Below, in pieces: positions 11,415 through 22,519 of a stretch of 64,000 nt of DNA. The notes below the pieces were generated by a model. The model worked only from the letters and a program-made list of their open reading frames with translations. It had not been told where the DNA came from and ran no database searches. The stretch's first letter is position 1; each line of letters opens with the position of its first letter. The translations under genes were made by a program, and so were the position numbers. Source of the stretch: Marsupella aquatica (lineage: Eukaryota > Marchantiophyta); NCBI GenBank assembly GCA_973895155.1, contig OZ316896.1, positions 20,398,001 through 20,462,000 on the forward strand, written 5' to 3'.

Positions 11415-13758
11415 ATGTCAGACGTGGAGATCGAGGGCGTGGTGTTAGTGATTGGGGGATCAGGCTACCTGGGCCTTCATCTTCTGCACTATTTTGTCAC
11501 CAGCACGAGATTTCGCCTTGCCTTCACTTACAGTAAAAGCGACTCCCCTCCGCCCGCTCCGTTCTTGAAAAATGTTCCATCCTTCCGTGTCGATCTGCGC
11601 ACAGGTGCCGGTCTCAGCGACATTTCCGACGATCTTGGGCCGGTAAGACATTTTCCCTTTTCATCTGCCCTCGTGTTTCCAGATTTTGTGCTCGTGTTCC
11701 TCTTTAGTTTGAATGAAGAGGGACCCGAGGCTGCTAGAGTGGGACATTGCTCGCCGCTTTTCAGCTCGCTTTTTAGCTCGAGAGACCAATCGCGAAAGCT
11801 TCTGCTGAAAGATGCTGCGACGGATCTCATTATGCGGGCTTCTGTCGTAACGCACTGGCCATTAGATCTCTTTTACCTTGGTGGGGGAGGTACTACGGGC
11901 TGCACATTGATGGCGGTGAGAGTTGTGCAGCATTTGCAATTTCGGTGAATTGTTGTTGCGGATCAAGGTCGATCCTCAGCAGTTGTATATCTATGGCTGT
12001 TTGAATGTTGGGATAGTTTGTGGGAGGATAGGTTTTCTGATTTTTAATGGTTTGCCGGGTCTCGCCGTCATTTCCCCTCAAGTTGGGTGTCAGGCATCTC
12101 TTGGAAATAGAGTTTTGACATCTTGGACGTCAGTGCTCGAAGGGAATAAACGGATCTTACTAACCTGCTGAGCTCGTGAGATGAAATTCGAACCAGTGTT
12201 GAGCTCGCGGCAACTGTCTTACTAAAGGAACGCTTCTTGGTTGGCCCAGCCGTCTGCTGTTGTGAATTGTGCAGCAATCGCAATTCCCAGGGAGTGTGAA
12301 GAGAATCCCGAGCTAGCTGACGGTGTCAATGTGCCACGATCTATCGTTCACTGGCTGAAATCATTCGCTCACAACAAGCCTCTGCTCATTCACCTTTCCA
12401 CTGATCAAGGTTTACTTCCTTCTCCCTCGTGTTCTTCCCATGTACATGTTTTCAGCCTCGTTTGACACTCGCATGTGTTGTTTTACAAGAAATAAATCAC
12501 TATAGCGAGTGGATGAACGATATGATGGAGTTTGCCGTTCTATAGATGTTAGCAGTTTTGGCTTCTGCGACTAAATATGGGTCTCTTCAGGATGTTACGG
12601 AAATCAATACAACCAATGTCTTGCATAGAAGATTTTCGTATGGATGTCAATTGCTATCGGCCGATTCGGTGGGTTTTCCAAACACTCGCGCGGCTTAAAT
12701 TTAGGCTAGTCATAAGCGTTTTGTGTTTGTGATTCACAGTGTATGCGGGCACCAAGTCGTTTTACAAAGAAGAGGACGAAACCAAGCCTGTCAACGTTTA
12801 CGGTAAAACCAAAGTGGATGCTGAGAAACATATTCGAGCTAATTGGCCTAATTATGCCATCCTACGGAGCAGCATCATATATGGACCTCAGCCAGCTTTT
12901 CCAGTTCCCAAAACACTTCCAATTCAGGTGAATATGACTACAGCTCTTGCTTCCTTGGCGTTTGTAATTATTCACCATGTCCGTCTTTTGCAGATGTTTT
13001 ACTTAACTCGTCCTTGTGACATGTGCAGTGGATCGATTCCACTCTGGCATCTGGCACGAAGACGGATTTCTTCTCTGATGAGTTCAGATGTCCTGTCTAT
13101 GTCAAAGACGTTGTCAAGGTGGTTGTGCTTATAATGATCAGCTCACTGGCAGGTTTCAATCGATCCTTTCACCCTGCTTTTCCCATAGTATGCCTCCAAT
13201 GCTCTATATCACTTCACACATAAATCCCCTTGCCACTAATTTCTTCTGCTACTAGTTCATAGAAGTTGAGGTTCACTTTTCTCACCTGCTCAGCCTTTCT
13301 TGGTCATTTCTGCTCACACTTTGTTCATATTGAAGAGGGGGGTTTTGCACAGTTATTGCTAAACGTTGGTGGTCCAGACCGGTTGTCTCGAGCTGGCATG
13401 GCTGAAGTGGTAGCTCAAGTTAGGGGACACGACTTGACTCTAATAAATCATGTTTCGGCATCAACGGTAACATTTCTTAAGACTTGCCTTCTCTTTCTTG
13501 GAGATCATGTTTCGGTGTCTGATGTGCCTGCTTATTCAGAAGACAGTTGATTTTCTTGTTTGTCAATCTACTAGACGGTGAGCTCTATTCAGCATGGAGA
13601 GATTGACAAAAGTGTCCTCTCAACATGCTTCCTTCCAGGTGAATCGAGGTGTTAAAAGCCCCCCTGACATTTCCATGAACATCTCCAAAGTCAAGGCTCT
13701 ACTCGGCATTAACATGACAAGTTTTTCTGACGGAGTAAAGGAAACGTTTGAGTTTTAA
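11415..13758 (+). CDS. MAT2B/RmlD-like NAD(P)-binding protein
   Basis: Six exons (11415-11642, 12250-12409, 12740-12927, 13029-13152, 13336-13466, 13639-13758) join in frame to give 316 aa, close to the ~330 aa of the family. Residues 12-20 carry the Rossmann GGSGYLG nucleotide loop. Exon 2 has VVNCAAIAIPRECE and PLLIHLSTDQ. Exon 3 has VYGKTKVDAEKHI with the Tyr-x3-Lys pair, and ILRSSIIYGPQ. The product resembles dTDP-4-dehydrorhamnose reductase-fold proteins and the beta regulatory subunit of methionine adenosyltransferase. Without comparison I cannot tell whether it is a reductase or a regulatory subunit; cytosolic location is inferred. The first four donors and acceptors are standard; the exon 5 acceptor (TTGAAG) is polypyrimidine-poor but fixed by reading frame. 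It is one of three apparently intact host genes here. Confidence 0.88.
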
Positions 13759-16388
13759 TGGTGCAAGTGCCAAAGACAACGTTGAGGTTATTGAGGAGGC
13801 AGATCTCCAGGATAATACGACGATCCCTGTTGATGACACTGGACTAGACGAGCGATGGTATCAGAACAATCAGACTTTGCAGTAGAAACTGATGACAGGG
13901 GTTTGAGCACAAGAAGGTACCATCTCCAAATCGGTTTGGATCTCCTTCCGCAGAGCTTCTCTCTCGACCCTCTATGCCATATTCACTTAAATTCCATCTT
14001 CCTTCCTACGATGAACGATGACAATACAGGACCCAAGTACCCTAAACCCAGCTAAATCTTCTAATTTGTTGTAGTCCCACAGAAGGAGAGGATCTAAAGT
14101 GCAAATGAAAAGACCTAATTCAAGCCTATTGACCAGCATGAGATGCTCTGCAATGTCATGGAGGTGGGGAGGAGCATCACCTATCCTCTTGTGGACGTAC
14201 CATGGAATAATTGGGGCAGAGTTGGTCGTTTTGGTAGAAATCTAGTAGGCCTTGACCTATCTGCTCTATTCCTAGTGTGATCGATAGTCAGAGATTATTC
14301 TGGTCCTCACTGATACGAATAAATCGGGTTACTAGAGCCACTCTCGGGTACCCGCATCCATGCAAGACTTGTTTTTGTTGTCAACGCGTGAGTGATAGCT
14401 ACTTGCTATTTACATTACTTTGTATCGTCTGGGACTGCTGACAGATATTTCCTTATAATTGAAGGGACTTCATCAATTGTCAAAATCGAATTTCCTGATC
14501 TAGTCACAATCGGATTACCTGACCTTGGAGCATCCTGAGTGGCAACGCAATCGATTTGACGATAGTTTGCTTGATGTCTTTTGGTGCTTTACTTTGAGAT
14601 CTGGCAAATTTTATGAAGCATCTAAGAGGCACTTTATCGGATCTTCAGCTTTACTCCTCAATTTGAAGTTCATGTCCGTACTCTATCGGGCGGGTCTGTC
14701 TGCAGAAGAGTATGCAGAGATTCGAAAAGAAATGAACTAAAATATAGAGCGAGGAAAAAAAATTGCTACCGCATAGATAAATGGGTTTCTCTCGAACCCC
14801 AATTTCATTGGCCAACTTTGACAAGGTCGGACTTGAAAATAGTCCTGTAGGAGAGCCCCATCATAGTGAAAAGCTGTTTGAGCCATCATAGTGAAAAGCT
14901 GGCCATCGCCTTCGGGCTCATCAGCACACTTCCTGGCTCTCCGCTCCGCATTTTTAGAAATCTTCGAGGTTGTGGTGACTCACACGCCCACTAAAATCCT
15001 AGCATAGATTGTTGGGCGAAGGATAATAGTCAGGGATGCCAATCGATTTCATCGCTTTGAAAATGATGGTTGTTCCAGTGGAGATTACTGGTGATGTTGT
15101 GGCCCTCTGCCCTCCGCCCTCTGCCCTTGCCCTTGACCATATGAGATGAGCAAGCTAAGGGACAGATAAATGCACACCCAGGACATCAGAGCTCTCCACT
15201 TCGCCGCAGATTTATATCAAGAGGTTGTTTCCAGCTCAGGAACAACAGACGCCGAGCAATTAGAGCAAAGAGGCACCGTATTTTGTGCATATGGGATACT
15301 TGGGAAATTTGAAAGGGCCACCTTGGCTTATTAGTTTGAAAGCAAAGAAATTGGCTTCGTGATAAAATGTCCTTTGGTTTCAAGTAGAGTAACAATTGAA
15401 GAGTATCAGAAGCTGCAAGATCCAATCCTAAGTGGGATATTCTGAAGTATGTCTCTGGGATTCGCTTCTTATGAGTTTTTCTACTTGTTTCCAGAAATGT
15501 CCCTTTTACAGGTACGGGCTGACCTTTGTAGAGCCTCAGAAGTTGCAAGTCCCTTCATGTGCAGTTTCCCCATCGCATTCTCAAATGGAGCTGAGTTGTG
15601 GATTGACAGATTTCGTTGGGTGAGTGTTTTCATTTGTCGACAATTGTCACCAACTCCATTACTCCTGATTCGACGGACTTGAAAATTTATGCGCCATCGC
15701 GACAGGGAAACTCTTCGTACTGTAATTGCGGACATAAGTTATCTAAGCTTTCCCGACAGCAGAAGATTGCTCGGCCCTGCATGGAGGCATGATTCGCCGT
15801 TACGCACAACTGAGGACAACCAATCCGAAAGAAAGTCCTACCGGACAGCGAGCACTAACATTTGTTTTTGCCTCACAGGCTGCAGATCTATTTGTTCTCC
15901 CGTCTTCGCTTTGAATTGCTGCTCGGAGTCTCACGAGTATGACAGTCTCTTTACAACGGATCTTCTAAAACCGAGCCTGTTCAATTGGAAAAGTTCTTAC
16001 AAACTAGCATAAGCATATATGTGTGGAGTCATTACTCAATTTCCAACACGTACCTCAATGGTGAAACAACATGTTCGGAGTTCCCTTTGATCTCTGGCTT
16101 TATTTCCCGTCCGGACCGATTCTACTCCATCGCTCATCCCGGTTTGAACTCTCTCCATTGGGACTTCAATGTTGGTCAAGAAGGAGAATCACTTGCTGCT
16201 AAGTACCTCAATCTTGAGCTCTTACATCAATGTCGAATCAAGATCCAAGTAGAAATCCAACTCCTGACGAAAACGGAAACCAAGGCAACAAGGTAGCCAT
16301 GGTTGTGCTGTCTTTCCGCTTCTCTCGTATAGAAATCTTAAGGAGAGAAAGATCCACAGTTACGACGAGGTGCCAGAAGCATTAAATC
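13759..16388. other. Intergenic, no gene recognised
   Basis: A 41-codon acidic open stretch follows the previous stop at about 13,760-13,885 and may be 3' untranslated sequence or an alternative exon. Around 15,190-15,620 there are short open segments in several frames, possibly a decayed gene, but nothing I recognise. A CCCTCTGCCCT-type simple repeat lies near 15,100. Confidence 0.4.
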
Positions 16389-17477
16389 CTAATCACCGAC
16401 ATCGAAGCAGAGCTTGGCTTCATCCCAGGGCCCATTGATCTCGAACTTGTACTCTTGTATCTTGATGAGCCAGTAGGGGCAAACAACCGTGATGAACAGA
16501 ATCACAATGACGAACACGGAGAAGGCAAGCCGGCTGACGGGAAAAATCAACAGCATCGTCACCACAATGAGAGTGCACGAAAACCCGAGATGGAAGTTAA
16601 CCGATCGCCGCCTCATGCAATGCGTCACCAGCGGGAAGAGCAGAAAAAACTCCAACGAGAAGAGCATGATTGCGAACACTATGAGCCGGTTCGGCAGTCG
16701 CGACGCAATCAAAACCGACGCCACGATGGATGCGTTGAGGGAAACATTTGCGGAGAATGTGATCCCCGTGGCGGCCTTCCTCTTCACCGCTGCTGCTGCT
16801 GGTTGTATGATCTCTTGCGATATTCTTTGTGGAGTTCCCGGCGAACCCAACAATACATCATCATCCACAACCTCCGGCTCCATTGTGGTAAAAGTGTAGT
16901 CGTGGAACAGGAGGTGGACCAGAAGTAAACACACAGTGGAGGTCCAGATCGAATCAGAGCTTATGGCTCGAGTGAGCGTCTGGAAAATCGGTGCCAGGAT
17001 ATAGAGCGCTGCGACGAAGAGCGAGAAATTGAAGACGTGCCGTCGGAGAAATGAAGCGGAGAAAATGTCCTCCGTGGTGAAGACGAGCGTTGCGAAACCT
17101 AGAACCAGAACGAGTGCATCCAGCTGAAGGAGGATCCAGGAGTCGAGCACTCCGTTGAGGGCATGCGTCCACACCGTGCCTACCAATCCTACGACGCACA
17201 CGTGCTGTGAAACTGCAATTGAATCTCGCATCACTGTCCAGGTTCGCCGTTTCCTTACGTTGGCGTTCATAACCATGTCTTCCAGGAACGACGAGTCTGT
17301 GTAGTTGTCCGCGAAACCGGGTTGTACTCCTCCGTAAAGAACCTTTTTCCATGGTCCTCCACCACACCCTCTGGTGTCCTGTGCACCCTCCATCGCTGCA
17401 GTAACTGTGTCCGATGATTTTGGTTTTTGGGGAGGCGACAATAGTGGTACTCTGTTGGAGAAAGAAATCAATTCCAA
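16389..17477 (-). CDS. PIGC: GPI-GlcNAc transferase subunit C (PIG-C/GPI2)
   Basis: A single-exon gene encodes 362 aa, or 334 aa if translation starts at Met29 (MEGAQDTRG), the more family-like start because the family signature follows at once. PIG-C is an ER-membrane subunit of the complex that adds N-acetylglucosamine to phosphatidylinositol, the first step of GPI-anchor synthesis. The conserved N-terminal signature PWKKVLYGGVQPGFADNYTD with SFLEDM is visible. Several strongly hydrophobic segments follow (for example LLQLDALVLVLGFATLVF, VFNFSLFVAALYILAPIF, RLIVFAIMLFSLEFFLLFPL and AFSVFVIVILFITVV), consistent with about six to eight membrane spans. Length and lack of introns fit the family. 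Confidence 0.93.
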   Translation of the reverse strand: MELISFSNRVPLLSPPQKPKSSDTVTAAMEGAQDTRGCGGGPWKKVLYGGVQPGFADNYTDSSFLEDMVMNANVRKRRTWTVMRDSIAVSQHVCVVGLVGTVWTHALNGVLDSWILLQLDALVLVLGFATLVFTTEDIFSASFLRRHVFNFSLFVAALYILAPIFQTLTRAISSDSIWTSTVCLLLVHLLFHDYTFTTMEPEVVDDDVLLGSPGTPQRISQEIIQPAAAAVKRKAATGITFSANVSLNASIVASVLIASRLPNRLIVFAIMLFSLEFFLLFPLVTHCMRRRSVNFHLGFSCTLIVVTMLLIFPVSRLAFSVFVIVILFITVVCPYWLIKIQEYKFEINGPWDEAKLCFDVGD

Positions 17478-19255
17478 ACCCTCACGATGTTTCTCGAGAT
17501 GAGTCCAAACCGAACTTTCAGTTGAGATTGCACGAAGATTGTCAAGATCTTAAACCATTGCGAAGAACAGTACTTCAAATTTGAATTTCGTAGAGGGAAG
17601 CATACTGCCGTGGCCATCCATTCAACATCAGAGAAACCGCAGATCTTTCCACTAGTCATTTTGCCGCCCGGAGAGCCAGTGGTCGGAGACTGTCGTTATT
17701 GTGGTCCGTTTTCATTCTGTATGAAAGGTGACCCAATGCTTCGAACTACACTAACTTTGAGAATGAACGAGATAAAACGTGATTGATTTTAACCGAACTG
17801 TAGTGAAGCAGACTTGTCGCTCTGCAATGTCGCGCGTGATAGTGCTGAACAGCCTTGTCCCGCGCTGCAGGGAAAAGAAAACGTGAAATCACATGTTTAA
17901 AATGAGTTCAAATATACCGTACATGTGCTCTACATCCACCGACTGAAGAGGACTGGGGCAGAGAAAACAACTTCCGCTGATTTGGAATCATGGAGTTGAG
18001 TAGTTGAAAGTGGTTTTTCCTGGCTTTATGTTACTGCATTGATTCTCAGTGCCAGCAAACGAAAGATGTCCTGTTCGGTTTCATGCTGTCATCCCATGAT
18101 TTGCGGAGCTCCATTTTGACGCTAGCGTTTCCATCTCCGCCGAATTCTTTGTGCCTGCCTTTCCCCTCGATGCCGATCGTGCACCGCACTGGAATTCTCG
18201 TGATGTCAACATTCTTCCTGGCTACTCCACTGGAAAGTCCATTCAACTCGACCACTTGAGCCTCTTCGGACAATGTGACGAATGTCAAGAGATAACGAGA
18301 TTTCCAGGCTTCCTTTCCCTTCCCTACACGCTAGATCTCAAGGTCAATCCTCGCTTTCTCAGCCCTACGATTAATAAGTTCCCTCCAATGGCTCTATTTC
18401 TCTTTGAATCCCAGCTTCGGTGTGGTCCTTTTGAAGTGTGCAATTCTTCTGCCGGCTTATCTCCTAAATGCACGCCCAATGATGCCCCTGTATCGGTTAA
18501 ACAGGTGTTATCTTTTGAAAGGATGTTGACCAAAACCAGCACTTTAAAGATGTACTCCGAAATTCCACATTCTAATCTGTTTGCACCTCGCGCGAGTCCG
18601 ATGGTTCTTGATCGGCACACGCCAATGTATCTTCCTTCGTTCGGCCCTTTACTTGTATCCTTTGTGTAGCCGCTGTAAAGTTTCTTACTACTGAAACGGA
18701 AGGCATCCGCTGTCCCTGTGTCGAGACATGCTACTCTGTTGTCAATACATTCTCAAAATGTTTAGACGAGACGTTATAAGCACAAAAGTCGGGGACCGAT
18801 TCAGGACAAAAACTTCGCGAGAAAAGTCCCGCAACAACAGTGGCTCCCCTTCTATGCCTGAGCTTAAAAGTGGAATGACCTGGAAATGATGTACGGTGGA
18901 GAAAGGCTCAAACTGCAGCTTACATGCAGAACAGGGATTCAAATCTGATTTCCTGTGGTGGCCATTTAGCCCTTGTTTCCGGCGCTCTTCCTCGATACTT
19001 TGAATTGACTCATGCGAAGTGCTTTAGCACACGGATACTACATCGAGGAAACATCCCTTGAAACGACGCCTCTGCCTACAAATCTACGCGCTACTTTCTG
19101 CACTTTCGACGTGAAGGTGAAGAAGGTGGAGGGACATTCTTGCTTCTCGTCTCACGTTCCTCGAGTAGTGAGTACAATAGGAGCGTTGGCTGTCTGGCTG
19201 TCTGGCTGGCTTGCTCTTTCTCCCTCGCAATATTGGGAAACAGGTTCGTAGAATC
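17478..19255. other. Intergenic between PIG-C and the deacylase gene
   Basis: No exon is convincingly supported. Minus-strand open stretches at 18620-18324 and 18288-18046 lie in different frames; I could not assign them to a family. The first few hundred bases are probably the PIG-C promoter, and 19,000-19,255 the promoter/leader of the next gene. Confidence 0.4.
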
Positions 19256-21362
19256 ATGAGAGCGGTGTTGCAGCGCGTTCTCTCTGCTCGAGTGGAGGTA
19301 AATTCTGTTACTTCTCGTCAAAATCTTCTCTGTCCATCCTCCCTCATGCTCCCTCGTGCACTCCTCCAAATAGTTCATTTCCTGAGGACTTACAGAGACA
19401 CTCTCGTATTACGATGTTTCATGATCCATTCTCTGTTGTCAACCCGGTTGCTGTTGTCTTGAGCGTATGTGGATTGAAAATCTAGGGTGACACCGGACCC
19501 CACGTCAATATAAAAACCTTCTCATCACTCAGGTGCTTGATGGCGTTTAGGGAGCAATTATAGATGCGAGATTAGTGTTCTGTCAAAACTTCTTGCGCAG
19601 GTGGAGGGCCGTGTTGTATCCTCGATAGGGCCCGGTATCTTGGTGTTCGTAGGCCTCCTCGACACAGATACCGAAGCCGATGCCGACTACATGTAAGAAT
19701 CTCCTCTGGACGCAACTGTCTCTCTTCCATCAAGCAAATTCACCAATTTTCTTTGATCAATGTACTCGGCGTTCCTAGTAGCGATTCAACTGACATTCTC
19801 GATATGGTGGCAAATGGCTGTTTCTCTCTTCATGAGGTTCTTTTGTAGACATACACAATCCTCTCTTCTCCAGATTGAGCAGCAACAAATCAAGAGGGCT
19901 CTAGGTCATCACCTGAAAACTGACATGATTGTTTATGCAGTTGTAGAAAGATCTTGAACACTCGACTCTTTCCCAACGAGAAGACTGGCAAAGGGTGGGA
20001 CCTCAGTGTAAGTGCTACTATCAAGTTTGTCTCTGTATAATTCAAGATCTCTCCACGTGAGCTTGATATCATGCCTCGCCTTCAATGATAAGCAAACGAC
20101 CGTTTCTCGTAAAACATCCTTCGCGGTAGTGGATATCAGATTGTACCACTAGATCTAAGGTTTCGAACTCTTCGTTTGTGGCAGGTCATGCAAAATTTTT
20201 ATGAGGTGTTACTCGGTAAGATCCTCGTCTCAAATTTGTTGGCGTCTGTTTGAAAGCTCTCTGATGATACAACTTGATTTATACACGTGTTGCTAATAGC
20301 TACTTCATTTCCATTTGTCTCCGGCTCTTGTTTATGTCAGGTTCTGATCGGGTTTAGAATGTTCATAGTTCATCAGTCCTGTCTTGGCAGTTCTATACTT
20401 GTTGCATCTGTTTGCCATTGTCAAACCTGAAATCTGTCGCCTGCTCGTTTGAATGTCACACGATGGTAAAAACTAAACCTAACACACATTCCATTCTTGG
20501 TTGTTGACTGACCTAGGAAAATTGTTGCAAGATGTCCGAAAGAAAGCTAATACACATTTCATTGTTGGTGGCTGACTGAAGTTAGTCAATTCACACTATA
20601 CGGGCAGCTGAAAGGAAACAAACTAGATTTTCACGTAGCAATGCCACCTGAACGGGCCAAGCCCTTTTATGAGTCAATAGTTCAACGTGTGTCGAATGCT
20701 TACAGAGCCGATGCTGTCAAAGGTCTGCTTTCTGGAAACTCAAATTTGTTGTCATTTCTGCTGTTGTCAATATTTCAAGAATAAGAGACTTATCTCAAAA
20801 CTAGTGTTTCAGTTCAATCCTGACCTTCAGGTCATCCCGTGCCAGTAGCCCCAATTTGATGTCAGGAAACTACATCCTATCTGAAGAATTCTGGCCTGTT
20901 CATCCTGCTAATCTTCTTGTAGAATGAAAGACTAAGGTATTTTGACTTGGAACATAGGTCATATCAATCGAGTCATGAGGTGCAATGAATTCGACAAACA
21001 CTCTAGCCTGGGACTGGAAGAGAAGTTCTGAGGTAGCTATCTTGAAAGCATGGATGTGTGTATAGCCAAAGCATAAGCAGGAGTTTTCTGACTCTCTCGT
21101 GGCAATGTCTGTTATGTCCATATCAGATGGGGTATTTGGAGCAATGATGCAGGCAAGTTGTTCAAACTCTTGTCTTTGCCGTTGAGTGTTGACAATGCAA
21201 TCTCTCTATTTCAAAACCTTGATTGTGTAGCTTGCAACTGTCCTTAGAGTATTTGCATTTGATCGCTTGCAGGTCCATTTGGTGAATGATGGACCCGTGA
21301 CCATACAACTTGACACTCAAAAGACCAACGGGAAGGAAGCCAACCAGAGTAATATTGCTTGA
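19256..21362 (+). CDS. DTD: D-aminoacyl-tRNA deacylase
   Basis: Seven exons (19256-19297, 19601-19692, 19941-20007, 20185-20215, 20582-20722, 21127-21152, 21273-21362) join in frame to 162 aa, close to the usual ~150. The enzyme hydrolyses D-amino acids from mischarged tRNA, a translation quality-control step. The protein starts MRAVLQRVLSARVE. It has SIGPGILVFVGL, the catalytic SQFTLYG motif across the exon 4/5 junction and the NDGPVT motif in exon 7, the two signature motifs of the family. The segment KGNKLDFHVAM matches plant-type homologues. Intron 6 (21153-21272) begins GCAAGT and ends CAG, a GC-AG intron; the other five are GT-AG. No breaks are seen. Confidence 0.94.
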
Positions 21363-22510
21363 CATTCTGGTTCCTAAAATAGTTGGTCCTGTGAACCGTG
21401 TTCTCTGCCCATGGGCACAAATGAGAAAATTCAGTCTTTCTGATTGCATTCGAGATAGATATGGAAAGTGGTGGTGTTATCTGTGGCTAGCGCATCACCA
21501 GCTTCCTCCAATTTTGTCAAATCCTTTCGTGCTATTGTCAATCGAGAACACAGCCGCATATTGACCGATTCACTTGAAATTTGGCAATATAAATTTATAA
21601 TGAGAGCCAATAATCAGAACTGAGTGAATTGAAAAACAGCCTTATGAGTTGGTTATTAGCCGAGTGAGAGTATTCCCAAGAAATGGAGTCCTGTGAATTT
21701 CGTTTTAGTTTAATTTAACAGATTTTATCAATGGTTCCCCACATATGAACGAAGAAAATGCGAAAATGACCTCTTAAGCTGGCAGAGGTCTGCAAACCCC
21801 TTCCTCCAGCAATTACTGACAAGCAAAAGATTTTAAGCAATCTTAGTCTTAGGAGGTGTGGTATCAATGTCTGTTGAGCTTCAGGGTACAGCTGATATGA
21901 CTTTACACAATTCGTTCGCATATAGTTTATCGAAGTACTCGGACTTCTGTTCTGTTGAATAATGTGGAAGGGAATCACACTGCCATCAACAATACGATTC
22001 ATACTCCCTGCTAGAGAAGACCCAAGCAGGGTCGTTAAAAATATTACTATAGCAACCAGTGCTGAATTCTTGTCACATATGATGGCCCCAGGTTCCCGTC
22101 AGGATGCAGGAGTGCAGGCAGGGTATCAGGTAGGTGAAGGCGCTGCATGGTCAAAACTATACAGGTTTGAGATGAATGGATCCAGGACAAAGATAGTCTG
22201 CACATCTTCCTTGTTGCAAAGTGTGCACACACTGCGTACACCTCGAGTGGCCATCGCCAAAACTCCATATGGGGCTTCTGCTGTGAGTCTGTGGAAAAAC
22301 TGGCCAATGAGTCACTATTGCAGCATGACACCTTGTAAGTTTTTTTGAAACAGCTATCAAGATTTCTTGCTGTTCCTCTATTAAGACTCGTATCATTGTC
22401 ACAACTAAAAGCTGGCATTCTCTCCATGAGTTGGGTTCAATGTCGCTTGGTAAATGTCTCGAAGAATTGACATGCTCTTTCAGGAACGCAGACCTCCCTG
22501 TCCACAAGAC
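21363..22510. other. Intergenic, no recognised gene
   Basis: Minus-strand open stretches at 22427-22047 and 22507-22157 overlap in different frames and carry no motif I recognise. They may be remnants of a gene or element. Confidence 0.35.
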
Positions 22511-22519
22511 TCTTTATGG

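Noticed and set aside
16455-16928. Plus-strand frames of 136-157 codons over PIG-C
   Set aside because: Antisense shadows of a clear membrane protein gene.
18046-18620. Two minus-strand frames that loosely recall LEA-2-like proteins
   Set aside because: Different frames with no clear splice link and no diagnostic motif.
22047-22507. Overlapping minus-strand frames of 116 and 126 codons
   Set aside because: No recognisable domain, and mutually exclusive frames.
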